A stretch of DNA of 64,000 bases, taken from positions 248,001-312,000 of the forward strand of contig CAVYZL010000006.1 of the NCBI GenBank assembly GCA_963773055.1. Reading direction: 5' to 3'. The translations under genes were made by a program, and so were the position numbers. This document shows positions 18,029 through 27,141 of this stretch, piece by piece (the stretch's first letter is position 1; each line of letters starts with the position of its first letter). The notes under the pieces are model-generated. The model searched no databases, had not been told where the DNA came from, and saw only the letters and a program-made list of their open reading frames with translations. The stretch is from PALSA-612 sp963773055. Its GTDB lineage: Bacteria > Actinomycetota > Thermoleophilia > Gaiellales > Gaiellaceae.

Positions 18029-18442
18029 ATGGTGCGAATTGGGATCGGGATTGCCGTCGTCGCGGCCGGTGCCTGGCTTCTGCTCGGCGGCGGCAGCGAC
18101 GCCGAGGCCGTGACGAAGTGTCTCGGCAAGGCGGGGGCGACAGTGACCGAGTCGCCGCGCTTCGCGCAGGTCTTTCCTTATGCGATCGCTGCGCGCTCGC
18201 TCGAGCCCGTACAGAAGTATCCCGAGACGGACGGCGCTCGCTTCTACTCGGTGCTCTATGGGGGCAACCGGGCCATGCTGTTCGTGGCCAAGAACGCCGA
18301 CTCCGCGGAAGCATTCGAGTCGACTCTGGTGTCACTCGTCGCGAAGGAGGGAGGCACCGTCTCTTCGCGCCGCTCGGGAAAGACATTGCTCGTCTGGGAG
18401 CGACCGACGCTCGCAACGGCCGTCGACCACTGCATCGGCTAA
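18029..18442 (+). CDS. Hypothetical exported or membrane-anchored protein (137 aa)
   Basis: ATG start giving MVRIGIGIAVVAAGAWLLLG, an N-terminal membrane helix or signal, then a small domain with two cysteines (VTKCLGKAGATVTE near the front and AVDHCIG at the end) that could form a disulfide. The pattern FYSVLYGGNRAMLFVAKNAD suggests an alpha-beta sandwich. No ribosome site is evident. The family is not recognised. Confidence 0.62.
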   Translation: MVRIGIGIAVVAAGAWLLLGGGSDAEAVTKCLGKAGATVTESPRFAQVFPYAIAARSLEPVQKYPETDGARFYSVLYGGNRAMLFVAKNADSAEAFESTLVSLVAKEGGTVSSRRSGKTLLVWERPTLATAVDHCIG

Positions 18443-18645
18443 CGGCTGAGAAGCGGTTCGATGGTCAGGGACTTGGGTTAGGAAGCGACGACCGTTTCGA
18501 GCCCGGGCAACGACACGGCTTGTTCGCAACTTGGGCGAGCCTAAGCGATGCGCGAGGCTCGCTCGTCGAGGGGGCCGTGCCCGGAGCGTAGTCCCGCTCG
18601 AGCCCGTGCGCGAAGCGGCCGTGCGCGGAGCGCGAGTGTGGCCTG

Positions 18646-18858
18646 CTAGAGCAGGATCCGCAGCGCTAGCGGGAGAGAGCATCCTTTCTCGACAAGCGTC
18701 CGCGCGGCCTGCAGGTCGACGTGTGACACGGTAAGGAGGAACGCATCCTCGGCTTCGAAGCCGAGCGCGCGGAACTGGTCGAAACGCCAGCGCGCGACGC
18801 GGATCTCCTCGACCTCGAGCCCTTCTGCGAGGGGAGCCTGTTCTGTGAACGTGGACAT
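18646..18858 (-). CDS. Small hypothetical protein (70 aa)
   Basis: The ATG at 18858 has AAAGG about 12 nt upstream. The sequence (EEIRVARWRFDQFRALGFEA then LLTVSHVDLQAARTLVEKGC) is mostly helical and resembles short actinobacterial hypotheticals. There is no membrane segment. Partner and function are unknown. Confidence 0.58.
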   Translation of the reverse strand: MSTFTEQAPLAEGLEVEEIRVARWRFDQFRALGFEAEDAFLLTVSHVDLQAARTLVEKGCSLPLALRILL

Positions 18859-19433
18859 GATGGCCTGCCTTTCGCGGTGTGATCGATTACGAGTTGATAC
18901 GAAGAGAGACGCCTTCTGTTGCCGTGTCATCCCAAAGTTTCGTTACGCCGGTGTTAAGCACGATGGACGCGGCGGCATTGCAGGTGAGGGCATTGGGATC
19001 CCATCGAGCTGCGTTGCGAATGTCGAGCGCCGGTGTGTCAGGCCGGAGGTCGCCTAATCACGATGTCGGGGGCGTGCCTAGACTTCACTCGCTGACTTCT
19101 CTCCGGCGGCGCGCACCTCGAGGAGACGATCGTCACCCCAGTTGAGGATCTCGTCTGCGCCGTACTCTCGCTAGGCGCACGCCATTGGTGGTTCCAAACT
19201 AACGAGGAGCGTTAGGGCGCCGGATAGAACTGCTGTTCTATCCACTCAGCTACGGGGCGGAAGTGGCGATTTGCTGGAGTTTCTGCGCCTCACCGCAGTT
19301 CAACCTGCGAGAGAGGCAGAGTTCGTCGCCCCCGCCTCTCTCGCGGGAGGTCGCCCACAGCTTCGATCTCTCGCAGCGCTCGTCAGGGCGTCGCCGCGTT
19401 GACGCCAGCGCTCGGAGGTGGTTGACTCGAGCC
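18859..19433. other. Intergenic stretch at the left edge of the TIR/WD40 region
   Basis: 575 nt without a gene I can support. It contains two adjacent hairpins and a tRNA-like 5' segment (19198-19258). The rest shows no conserved peptide in any frame. Confidence 0.5.
19198..19258 (-). other. tRNA-like 5'-half fragment with two hairpins
   Basis: On the minus strand GCCCCGTAGCTGAGTGGATA resembles the acceptor and D-arm of a tRNA (Arg-like). It is followed by a perfect 9-bp hairpin (GGATAGAAC/GTTCTATCC) and a second hairpin (CTAACG/CGTTAG). No matching anticodon stem, T-arm or 3' acceptor strand follows, so it is not a working tRNA. Confidence 0.3.
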
Positions 19434-22400
19434 GTGCCGTCAGGCCGCCCTCAGGGCGCGACCGATTCAGGTGCCGCTCGGGATCGGCCCGACGTATTCC
19501 TCTCCTACGCCCGCGAGGACAAGGACTTCGTCGAGCAGCTGACCAGGGCGCTCGTGGCGCCGAAAAGGACGTCTGGATCGATGTGGAGGACATCCGCGGA
19601 GGCGCCTCGGATTGGCGCGCCACCATCTGGGCGGGGATCGAGTCCGCGACGGCGATGATGTTCGTTCTTACGCCCGACTCGCTCGCGTCGACCGTCTGCG
19701 GCGAGGAGCTTCAACACGCGGTGGAGCTGAACAAGCGGATCATCCCCGTCCGCGGCGGTCGGTGGACGGATTGCGCGTACCGGAGTCACTCGAGCGCCCA
19801 AACTGGGTCTACGCGCGTCCGGAGGACGACTTCGACGCCAGCGTCACCTCGCTGATAGATGCCCTCGAGCTCGACGAGGCGTGGGTCGAGCAGCACGCAA
19901 GGCTTACGCAGCGCACCGGAGAGTGGCTCCGTCACGACCGGGACGGCAGCTACCTGCTGCGCGGCACCGATCTCCGCGACGCCGAGCGTTGGCTCGACGA
20001 CCAGGGTGCGCACAAAGAGGCACCGACGACGCAACAGGTCACGTACATCACCGCCAGCCGGCGCGCGGCGGCGCGGCGTCAACGGTCACTCCTGGGGGGC
20101 GTCGGGCTGGCGCTCGTGATCACGGCCGTGCTCGCCGTCGTCGCCGTCGCCCAGTGGCGGAAAGCGGTCGACCGGGAACAAACGGCCAGGGCGCAGGCGT
20201 TAGCGGCGCAGTCCATCGCCGCGCTGTCGCTCGATCCCGAGGAGAGCGTGCAGGACGCGCTCGATGCGATCGAGATCCGGCGGGACGAGCCGGAGGCGCT
20301 GTACGCCCTGCGGAAGGCCGTTACCACGGCCGGGTGGACGTCGATCCTCCGCCTGAAGTCGCGACGAGCGCCGCAGAATGATGTCGAATTCTCCGAAGAC
20401 GGCAGCCGCGTGGCGACCGCAGGCTCGACGGCAGGGTCGCTGTCTGGGAGACGAACACGGGTCGACCCGTCACTGTGGTCACCATCCCCGGGCGGCGCGC
20501 GGTCGACACCGTCCAGTTCAACCCGGACGGCAGTCTGTTGCTGACGGCCTCCGAGGATGGCATTGCGCGAGTCTGGGACAGCTCCACCGGCCGGCTCGTC
20601 CACGAGTTCGACACAACATCCAACGAGGGGTCGGAGCTAACGGCGACCTGGGGGGCACACGGGCGCCGCATTCTGACCGCCGGCCGGCGGGAGACGGAGG
20701 TTTGGAACGCCGAGAGTGGAGCGCGGCTCTACCGGCTCCGAAGCGCGAGTGACGACCCGCGCACGAGCAGGATGAGCCTAAACGGGCGGCGGGCGCTCAC
20801 GGCCGGCAAGGGGGGAAGCGCGCTGCTCTGGAACCTCCAGACAGGTGGAAAGCCGACGATACTCCCCGGTGAGAAGGGCGACCCGCTGGAGTACTCGCTG
20901 CTCAGTCGCGACGGACGACGCGCAGCGACCTTCTACTCGACTGGCAAGTTCTGCGTCTGGGTCGATGGTCGTGTGAGGCGGCGCCGGTGCGTCCCCGGCG
21001 GTAAGGCCGACCTCGACGTAGACCTCAGCCGTGACGGCCGCCGCGTCCTCCGCTCCTACGCGAACGGCACCGTCGAGGTGTGGGATGTGAGCTCGCAAGC
21101 CAACGACCTCATCGCCGTCCTCGACGACGGCGGCCCAGTGAGCTCGGCGCAGTTCGATCGCGAGGGCAAGTACGTGGTGACGGGGGGCGACGACGGGGTG
21201 GCGCGCGTCTGGCAGGTCAAGCCAACAAAGCAGCTCACAGTGCTACGCGGGCACACGCTTGGCGTGAACAGGGCGAGGCTGAGCCCGAACGGTTCGCAGG
21301 TCGCGACCGTCTCGGACGACGGCAGCGGGCGACTCTGGCCGGCCCGGCTGCAAGCTCCGATAGCCCCCCGCTGGCAGTGGGCCGACAGTACAGCGTTCAG
21401 CCCGCGCTCCCCCAATGTCCTCGTAGTCCGCCACGGAAGCAAGGCGTCCGAGAGCGGAGTCTGGAACGTCGGCACGGGCACGATGGTGCCGTTGCTCGGC
21501 GGCGTAACCGTGCCGTCCGTGCGCGACCACCCCACGTGGCCCTGCGGCCGAGCGGCCGGCTGCTCGGCCTGGAGCTCCGACGGGCGCTTTGTTGCAGGCG
21601 TGAACGCTGCGGGGAACGCTGTTGTCTGGGATCTCAGCACACGAAAGGCCCGGCTCATCGGAAAACGAACCGGGACCGCGATTGGAGCTGCGTTCAGCCC
21701 GGATGGCCGCCGGCTGGTCGTCGCGTACGCGGACCGCCCGCGCGCGCGGATCTGGGACGTCGCGACCGGTCGGGCCGGGCCGCTGGTACCGACCACGCGC
21801 GGCAAGAACCACTTTCCGTTCAGCGCTCAGTTCGTGGCGAATTCGCCGTGGGTCTTCACCGTCGACAGCACGTTTCACGCGCAGCTGTCCGATCCGGCGA
21901 CGGGCGCGACTAAGGCGCTGTCCGGGCATGTGTTGCCAGCGGGCGTGGCGCTCGCCGGCAACGGCCATCGGATTGCCCTCGCCGTCGGCACAAAGGAGAG
22001 GGCCGTCGTTCGCGTCTTCTCCGGTGCCGGGACAGCGCTCCGGTCTCGCGAAGCGCCCGGGGGAGCCGTGAGCAGCATTGCCTTCGACGGCACCGGCACG
22101 GCCCTTGTCATCGGCGGGCAGAAGGGGACTGCCTACGTCTGGGACGCTCGAAGGCGTTTGCCGATAGCTCTGCCGGGGACGGGCGGCGAGGTCATCGGCG
22201 CGAGCTTCAGCCCCGATGACAACCTGGTGATCGTCACCTCGAGAGACCACGACGCGAGGCTCTGGGACTGGGCACGGGCGCGCGTGCTGGCCGAATATCC
22301 GAACACGAAGAACGTGCGCGCCGAATTCAGCCCGGACGGCCGGTGGATCGTGCTCGCCGGCAAGACGCGCCTCGAGGCCGTCCGCTGCTACGCCTGCGCG

Positions 22401-22451
22401 CAGTTGGAAGACCTCGAGCAGCGGGGGCGCTCGCTACTGCCTCCCTCGTGA
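19434..22451 (+). pseudogene. TIR - transmembrane - WD40 protein 1, three frameshifts
   Basis: Frame-joined product of about 1,000 aa. The TIR domain opens with PDVFLSYAREDKDFVEQL, continues VWIDVEDIRGGASDWRATIW, and has the catalytic-type Glu in TVCGEELQHAVEL. A membrane helix (GVGLALVITAVLAVVAVAQW) and a helical linker (LSLDPEESVQDALDAIEI) follow, then about ten WD40-like blades (for example DGIARVWDSSTG). The frame breaks near 19,560, 19,755 and 20,425; the propeller part from 20,475 on is open. TIR domains of this type can cleave NAD+. The layout predicts a cytoplasmic TIR and a propeller across the membrane, or both faces joined to one sensor. It converges on the secreted-protein gene with no gap. 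Confidence 0.8.
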
Positions 22452-23393
22452 TCAGCGCTTCTTGTCGAACTTCACCCAGAGCCGGTTGTTGGCCGCGACC
22501 CCGATCACGCGCGCTGTGCGCCGGTCCCGGTCGTTCCACCTGTCGAGGCGGCTGCCTCTCAGGGCGTGCGCCGTCACGCTGACGTAGTCGTAGCGCGTGA
22601 GCCCAGAGATCCGGCAGATCGCGCCGTCGCAGGTCAGGGTCTTGCCGCCATTGAGCACGCGGCCGGTCACCTTGCCCTTGCCCTTGCCAGCCAGTTTGAT
22701 CTCGATGCCCGATCCCTTCACCGGTGGAATCTCACCAGGAGTCGCGTAACCCGCGCCAACCACCTCGCTGCTCAGGAGGGGTAGCTTGCATTCAGCGGCA
22801 TTGAGACTGCCGGCGCGGTTGCCCAGACAGGCGCCGATCCAGAAGAACCCCGCCGCCGCGTGTTCGCGGCGAAGCGTCACGAGCGTTCCCGACTTGTATT
22901 CACACGGGCTGGTGTAGTCGAACGAGCACGGGCGGCTGGGCTGCGGTGTGACGGTGACGCGGCCGAACTTCCCGTCGAAGATCTTGAGCGTGACTGGGCT
23001 GAAGCGGGCGGCCACATAGCGTGTGCCGGGGGCTAGCTGCATCGTGCAGCTCTTCGATGTGGTGATGCATTTGAAGTCGCTCCAGCCGATGAAGGAGTGA
23101 TCGGCTTTCGGCTCGGCGGTGAGCTTCACGGTGGTACCGGACTCGAAGTGGTGGATGCAGTCCTCGTCGGGCACCTGGTATTCCTGTGCGTCGACCTCAC
23201 ACGTGGCGCTCTCGCCGTTCTCCGCGGGCGTGATCGTGAGCGTCCCCGGGCCCGCGGTCATGAGCTGGATCTCCGCGTCGAGCTCTGCGAGCTTCGCAGG
23301 CTGCGACGGCGCCGACGACGCGTACAACCCCACAGCGACCAGTACTCCGGCGGAAGCAAGGGCGAGGCGCTTCGACCATGCGGCGGCAGTCAC
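22452..23393 (-). CDS. Secreted beta-rich protein, Cys-containing (313 aa)
   Basis: Signal peptide MTAAAWSKRLALASAGVLVA, then a mature chain with repeats that resemble bacterial repeat (FIVAR/InlB-like) domains: GTLTITPAENGESATCEVDA, DHSFIGWSDFKCITTSK, GRVTVTPQPSRPCSFDY. Several cysteine pairs suggest disulfides. The N-terminal 75 residues have a close but truncated copy at 49436. It is the last gene of the minus-strand TIR/SLOG/SLATT group, after a 234-nt gap, so it may be transcribed separately. Confidence 0.8.
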   Translation of the reverse strand: MTAAAWSKRLALASAGVLVAVGLYASSAPSQPAKLAELDAEIQLMTAGPGTLTITPAENGESATCEVDAQEYQVPDEDCIHHFESGTTVKLTAEPKADHSFIGWSDFKCITTSKSCTMQLAPGTRYVAARFSPVTLKIFDGKFGRVTVTPQPSRPCSFDYTSPCEYKSGTLVTLRREHAAAGFFWIGACLGNRAGSLNAAECKLPLLSSEVVGAGYATPGEIPPVKGSGIEIKLAGKGKGKVTGRVLNGGKTLTCDGAICRISGLTRYDYVSVTAHALRGSRLDRWNDRDRRTARVIGVAANNRLWVKFDKKR

Positions 23394-23627
23394 TGGCTCC
23401 TCCTCTGAGAGCGAGGATGGCGAACGCTGCCATCCCTGTCAAGCCGAGCGGCGCTTGTCGTGTGATCGTCGCGAATGCCGTCGCCAACCAGTCGCGGCCG
23501 CAGTTCCGGGAGGACGTCCGGGCCCGCAAGCTCACGATCGCGACGGGTGCAGGCGCCGTACACGGAGCGACGTTCGTGCTGAGAAACTGGGGCCTGGCCG
23601 AACTTCCGGCACGTTGAGCGTCCTCTA

Positions 23628-24209
23628 CTACTGCCCGTCTGGGGGCTTGGCATCCGGTGGCTTGCCCGCTTCGGAATCGGCCGCCTCCGACCGCGCCTGC
23701 GCTCCCTGAGCGATGAACGCCTTGAGGTCTTCCTGGATGACAGACTCGACCTGCGCCGCGAACTGCGTGAACGCGCTTGCGTGGTCGGCCGCTGCGTAGG
23801 GCCCGGACAGCTCGAAGTACTGCCAACCATGGGCCTTGAGGAGCTCGGCGACGCGTCGGAAAGAACGCCAGCGCTCGCCGTACTTGAAGAAGCCGTCGAG
23901 CGCTGCGGCAATCGCGACGACGAGGCTCAGGGCGAAAGTCGTCCAGGCAAGGGCCGTAGCTACGTTGTCCCCGCGCAGGTTGAGGCTGACGAGCGCCGGC
24001 ACGATCAGCCCGCCCACGATCGTCATGACGCGGAGCACGTAATAGCGGCGCTGGTTCGCCAACGCCTTGCTCTCGAACCACACGAGCTGATCGAGCCAAC
24101 GATCATGCAGGAACTGCTTCTGCAGCTCACTCAGCGGAAGTCCCGAGATGATCTTCTCGTACTGCCGCGTCTTTCGCTCTGAGTTGCTGTCGGTCTGCGC
24201 TTCGGCCAT
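23628..24209 (-). CDS. SLATT-type two-helix membrane protein (DUF4231)
   Basis: 193 residues with the DUF4231 signature FLHDRWLDQLVWFESKALAN and NQRRYYVLR, then two membrane helices (VMTIVGGLIVPALVSL and WTTFALSLVVAIAAAL) and a long amphipathic helix. In the Burroughs/Aravind classification these are SMODS- and SLOG-associated two-TM effectors, predicted to perforate the membrane when a nucleotide sensor is triggered. Its start lies 3 nt after the SLOG gene, so sensor and effector are tightly coupled. The pore function is predicted, not shown. Confidence 0.85.
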   Translation of the reverse strand: MAEAQTDSNSERKTRQYEKIISGLPLSELQKQFLHDRWLDQLVWFESKALANQRRYYVLRVMTIVGGLIVPALVSLNLRGDNVATALAWTTFALSLVVAIAAALDGFFKYGERWRSFRRVAELLKAHGWQYFELSGPYAAADHASAFTQFAAQVESVIQEDLKAFIAQGAQARSEAADSEAGKPPDAKPPDGQ

Positions 24210-24212
24210 CGA

Positions 24213-24908
24213 CTAGCTCCGTTCAGTAAGAGTTCGCTCGATCTCTTTCAACACCTGTCGACCAGAATCCCCATCCAGGTCGACCGCCCGTAAGAGCTCA
24301 CTGCTCGCGAGCGCTTGCACTCGCTCGAGCGTCGACGTGCCGCGCGCAGCTGCAGCGACGACGTCCGCAGTCCCACCGCTCCCGGCCACTACGAGCACTG
24401 GGCGACCCTCCGCGATGCTCGCTTCCGCGTCGGCGTACGTGATTTCACCACCATTCACGAGGACCGTGACCGACGGTGCCTCTCGCGCGACCAGGGTCGC
24501 AACCCGCGCCAGCCATGGCACCTCCTCGCCCCACGCCTCGCCGGGTACGAGGAGGGCGTGCGTATGGTTCGGCTCGAGCGGACACCGATCATCGTCAGGC
24601 GGTGAAGTCGGTGACGCCACGAGTCCATCCACAGCGACGCCGAGGAGAGGGAAGCTGTGAGCCCGGGAGCGCGCTCGTCCGAAGAGTCTCATCACACCGC
24701 GATCCGTCCCTCCGTCCACGACGGCCGCGTCATGGCGATCGGCAATCGCCGTCAACTCCGCGAACAGCGGCTCGAGGCGCTCGCTGTCAACGCCCGTTAG
24801 CGCGCCTGCCGCGCCGACGCTGACGATTGTGGGCATCGCGCGTGTGAGGCCGAGCTGCGTTAATGCGTCCGGCAGATCGCCCCATCGCTCGACGTGTGTC
24901 GTCAGCAC
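24213..24908 (-). CDS. SLOG-family sensor (LSDAT_prok, TRPM-like)
   Basis: 231 residues. Glycine-rich nucleotide-binding segments (AAVVDGGTDRGVMRLFG and LVVAGSGGTADVV) and the conserved LEPNHTHALLVPG and VTVLVNGGEITYADAE match the LSDAT subgroup of SLOG proteins, Rossmann-like sensors of NAD-derived or other nucleotides. It starts at GTG 24908, 54 nt after the TIR-membrane gene, and is followed 3 nt later by the SLATT gene. It is the likely sensor of the pair. The ligand is unknown; a TIR product such as cyclic ADP-ribose is attractive but unproven. Confidence 0.82.
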   Translation of the reverse strand: MLTTHVERWGDLPDALTQLGLTRAMPTIVSVGAAGALTGVDSERLEPLFAELTAIADRHDAAVVDGGTDRGVMRLFGRARSRAHSFPLLGVAVDGLVASPTSPPDDDRCPLEPNHTHALLVPGEAWGEEVPWLARVATLVAREAPSVTVLVNGGEITYADAEASIAEGRPVLVVAGSGGTADVVAAAARGTSTLERVQALASSELLRAVDLDGDSGRQVLKEIERTLTERS

Positions 24909-24962
24909 CGGCCGATCCTACAAGTGGCACATCACCGGGCCGGGCGCGACGGACTCGCCGCA

Positions 24963-26294
24963 TCACGCCGAGGGTACTGCGGCCACGGGCGATGGGCCAC
25001 GCCTCCATGCTGCAAGCCCCAGGTAGCCGCCGAGGACGACCAGACCTGCCCCAACGATGCCGATGATCCCTCCGGGTGCGAATGAGCCGACGCTCGAGTT
25101 CTCAAGCAACGGAACAGCGAAGTACCGCACCCAGAGCAGACCCTCGAGAACACCGAGTGTCAGCAGCGCGGCGGACAGCTCGGCGTGTCTCGAGTGGCCG
25201 AGCAGGAGAGCAGCAACGATCACGACCATCAGTGACGTTGCGACCGGGTCAAACGCCTCCTCGAACGTGCGAGCGACCCTCGCCGACTCATTGTTGGTAC
25301 CCCCAGCGTTGAAATCGATCGCCGTCGCAGCGATCATCACCAGTCCGCCGGCGATGCCCAGGATCGCCGCCGTGACATTTGGTGAGCTCGCGTGTGCCTT
25401 GGTGGCTCGCAGGGCGAGGAACGCAGCTGCAAGCACTAGCAGCCCCCCGGCCATGGCGACCAGCACGCCGACGGTCGCACCCGCGCTCCGTGCGTGATCC
25501 GACTGGAGTACGCGCAGGTACTTCACCGCGCCGGCGTAACCCGCCGCGAACAGCACCCCGACGCCCACGGCGCGTGTTGCCTGCTCGTGGACGAGCAGTC
25601 CGCCGAGCACGGCCGCCAACACGATGCCGATCGGGGCGAGCGACGTTATCGCGCCGCCGTGAGGCAATGCAGTCCCGAAGTTGTTCTGCAGGAACGAGTG
25701 CCCCGCGTCCCAGCGCATGAAGAGACCGACGGCGAGCATCGCGGCACCGCCGAGCGCCAGTGGCACCACGCTGGGCGAGAGCGACACCTCCTCGGCAGGA
25801 GGTGGCGTCGGATCGGGCAGTTGCATGGCGAGCACGTGCTCGATCACTCTGAAGAGCTGTTCCACTCCCGAGGTCCATTGAAGATCGGTCAACTCGAGGC
25901 CGTTGCGTCCCGCCAGCCCGGCGAGGTCATCGGGCAACTCGTGGGCGTCGGGCATCTTCGCGCCGCCGACGAGCACCGGAATGACTCTGATGTCTCTGCG
26001 GAGCGCCCCACCAACCTCCAGTCGAACGAAGTCATCCGGCTCATCCAGTCGGCGACGGCCACTTCCGTCAGCAGCGGTCGCCCAGTTTGGCCCGATCACG
26101 GCAATCAGCACGTCGGCCGAACCCACCGACTCCTCAATCAATTGTTTGAAAGGGACCCCGGGCTCGAGCGTGTCGATGTCCCTGAATACGAGCGGCGCGC
26201 CAAAGCGAGCGCGCAGCTGATCCGACAGGCGGCCGGCGTAGGCGGGCGAGTCATCGCGCCGGTAGCTGATGAAGACGCGAGAGCTGACGGCCAT
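24963..26294 (-). CDS. TIR domain fused to eight membrane helices
   Basis: I start at ATG 26294 because AGGAG lies 5 nt upstream; an in-frame GTG two codons earlier has no room for it. Residues 5-140 are a TIR domain (RVFISYRRDDSPAYAGRL, FRDIDTLEPGVPFKQLIEES, IAVIGPNW) with the catalytic-type Glu in DFVRLEVGGAL. After a Pro-rich linker come about eight membrane helices, such as VVPLALGGAAMLAVGLFMRW and GGIIGIVGAGLVVLGGYLG. It is first in a minus-strand group with SLOG and SLATT genes. A plausible reading is a membrane-sensing NADase whose product is read by SLOG; this is inference. Confidence 0.88.
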   Translation of the reverse strand: MAVSSRVFISYRRDDSPAYAGRLSDQLRARFGAPLVFRDIDTLEPGVPFKQLIEESVGSADVLIAVIGPNWATAADGSGRRRLDEPDDFVRLEVGGALRRDIRVIPVLVGGAKMPDAHELPDDLAGLAGRNGLELTDLQWTSGVEQLFRVIEHVLAMQLPDPTPPPAEEVSLSPSVVPLALGGAAMLAVGLFMRWDAGHSFLQNNFGTALPHGGAITSLAPIGIVLAAVLGGLLVHEQATRAVGVGVLFAAGYAGAVKYLRVLQSDHARSAGATVGVLVAMAGGLLVLAAAFLALRATKAHASSPNVTAAILGIAGGLVMIAATAIDFNAGGTNNESARVARTFEEAFDPVATSLMVVIVAALLLGHSRHAELSAALLTLGVLEGLLWVRYFAVPLLENSSVGSFAPGGIIGIVGAGLVVLGGYLGLAAWRRGPSPVAAVPSA

Positions 26295-26655
26295 CCGCAC
26301 TCCTCTTCAGAGAGCCATGTACGAGAAGGCACAAGTATAAGCAGCTTTGAGCGCTCGACTTCAATCGCGTCTTCCCGGGTCGATCTGGGTGGCGATCTCG
26401 CGAAAGGTTCAATGGGTCGAGTGCGGTCGAGGGCAACACCAAGGTCGGAAACGATTCGCACGGCGGTAAGGTAATGCGCCGGCTGCGGTACATGAGCAAC
26501 GTCAACGGCTTCGGCCGAGTCGCGACATGACCTGACGATCAACACGCTTTTCAGCGCACTGAAGAGCGAACTGAGCCACGAGGGATCGGCTTGACTATCC
26601 CGGCCGTGCGTGCGATTGTGTGGATTGCAACCGAACTGCGGCGCAGGAGGGGATC
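26295..26655. other. Divergent intergenic region between the two TIR gene groups
   Basis: 361 nt between the minus-strand TIR gene and a plus-strand secreted-protein gene; it must carry promoters for both. A candidate plus-strand promoter is listed at 26591. A stretch near 26,470 reads RRLRYMSNVNGFGRVAT in one frame but has no start or family. Confidence 0.45.
26591..26619 (+). promoter_or_regulatory. Possible sigma-70-type promoter
   Basis: TTGACT, 17-nt spacer, GATTGT. The -35 matches 5 of 6 positions; the -10 is weak. It sits 37 nt before the ATG of the secreted-protein gene that leads into TIR-WD40 protein 2. Confidence 0.3.
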
Positions 26656-27141
26656 ATGTTGCGACGCAGTGGAATGAGGGGGTCGTTCCGCCGGGCGTTG
26701 ATCGCCGTCGGCGTTTCGATGCTCGTGCTCGGAGCTGCACCCGCCGCACTCGGCACGAGCGCCGGCGCGGCGACGACCGTCATCCAGGCGCAGCTCGAGT
26801 TCATCAAGCAGCAGAAGGTGCTGAACAAGTGTCTCGCGGCGAGCCCGAAGAAGAACACGCCCTGCATCCGGCGTAACGCCGTCAAGCTGGCGGCGATCGC
26901 AGATCGTCACATCAAGCAGATCCGGGGAGCGCTGGACGGCACCGAGGTGGCGTGTGTCGTCACCGTTGCGCAGCAGGAGATCGCATACGAACGGATCTGG
27001 CGAGACGGCGCGCGAGCCCTGAACCGGAACGAGCGCAAGAAAGCCAGGCGCCTGTTCGTCTCGTCGCTCCCCATCGGCGACGCGCAGGCGAAGATCCAGC
27101 CGCAGTGTTTCACCGAGGTGCTCGCCGGAGGCGGAGGCTGA
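26656..27141 (+). CDS. Small secreted protein preceding TIR-WD40 protein 2 (161 aa)
   Basis: ATG with AGGAGGGG 6 nt upstream. The signal peptide MRGSFRRALIAVGVSMLVLG ends near an AGA-type cut. The mature part is mostly helical with four cysteines (KCLAASPKKNTPCIRR, EVACVVT, QPQCFTEV) that could form two disulfides. Its TGA overlaps the probable CTG start of the TIR-WD40 gene, so the two are translationally coupled. An exported partner encoded with a membrane-spanning TIR sensor could be its outside ligand or regulator; this is inference. Confidence 0.75.
   Translation: MLRRSGMRGSFRRALIAVGVSMLVLGAAPAALGTSAGAATTVIQAQLEFIKQQKVLNKCLAASPKKNTPCIRRNAVKLAAIADRHIKQIRGALDGTEVACVVTVAQQEIAYERIWRDGARALNRNERKKARRLFVSSLPIGDAQAKIQPQCFTEVLAGGGG

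Noticed and set aside
19198..19258. Complete tRNA-Arg gene
   Set aside because: Only acceptor and D-arm resemble a tRNA; anticodon stem does not pair and the T-arm and 3' acceptor strand are missing.
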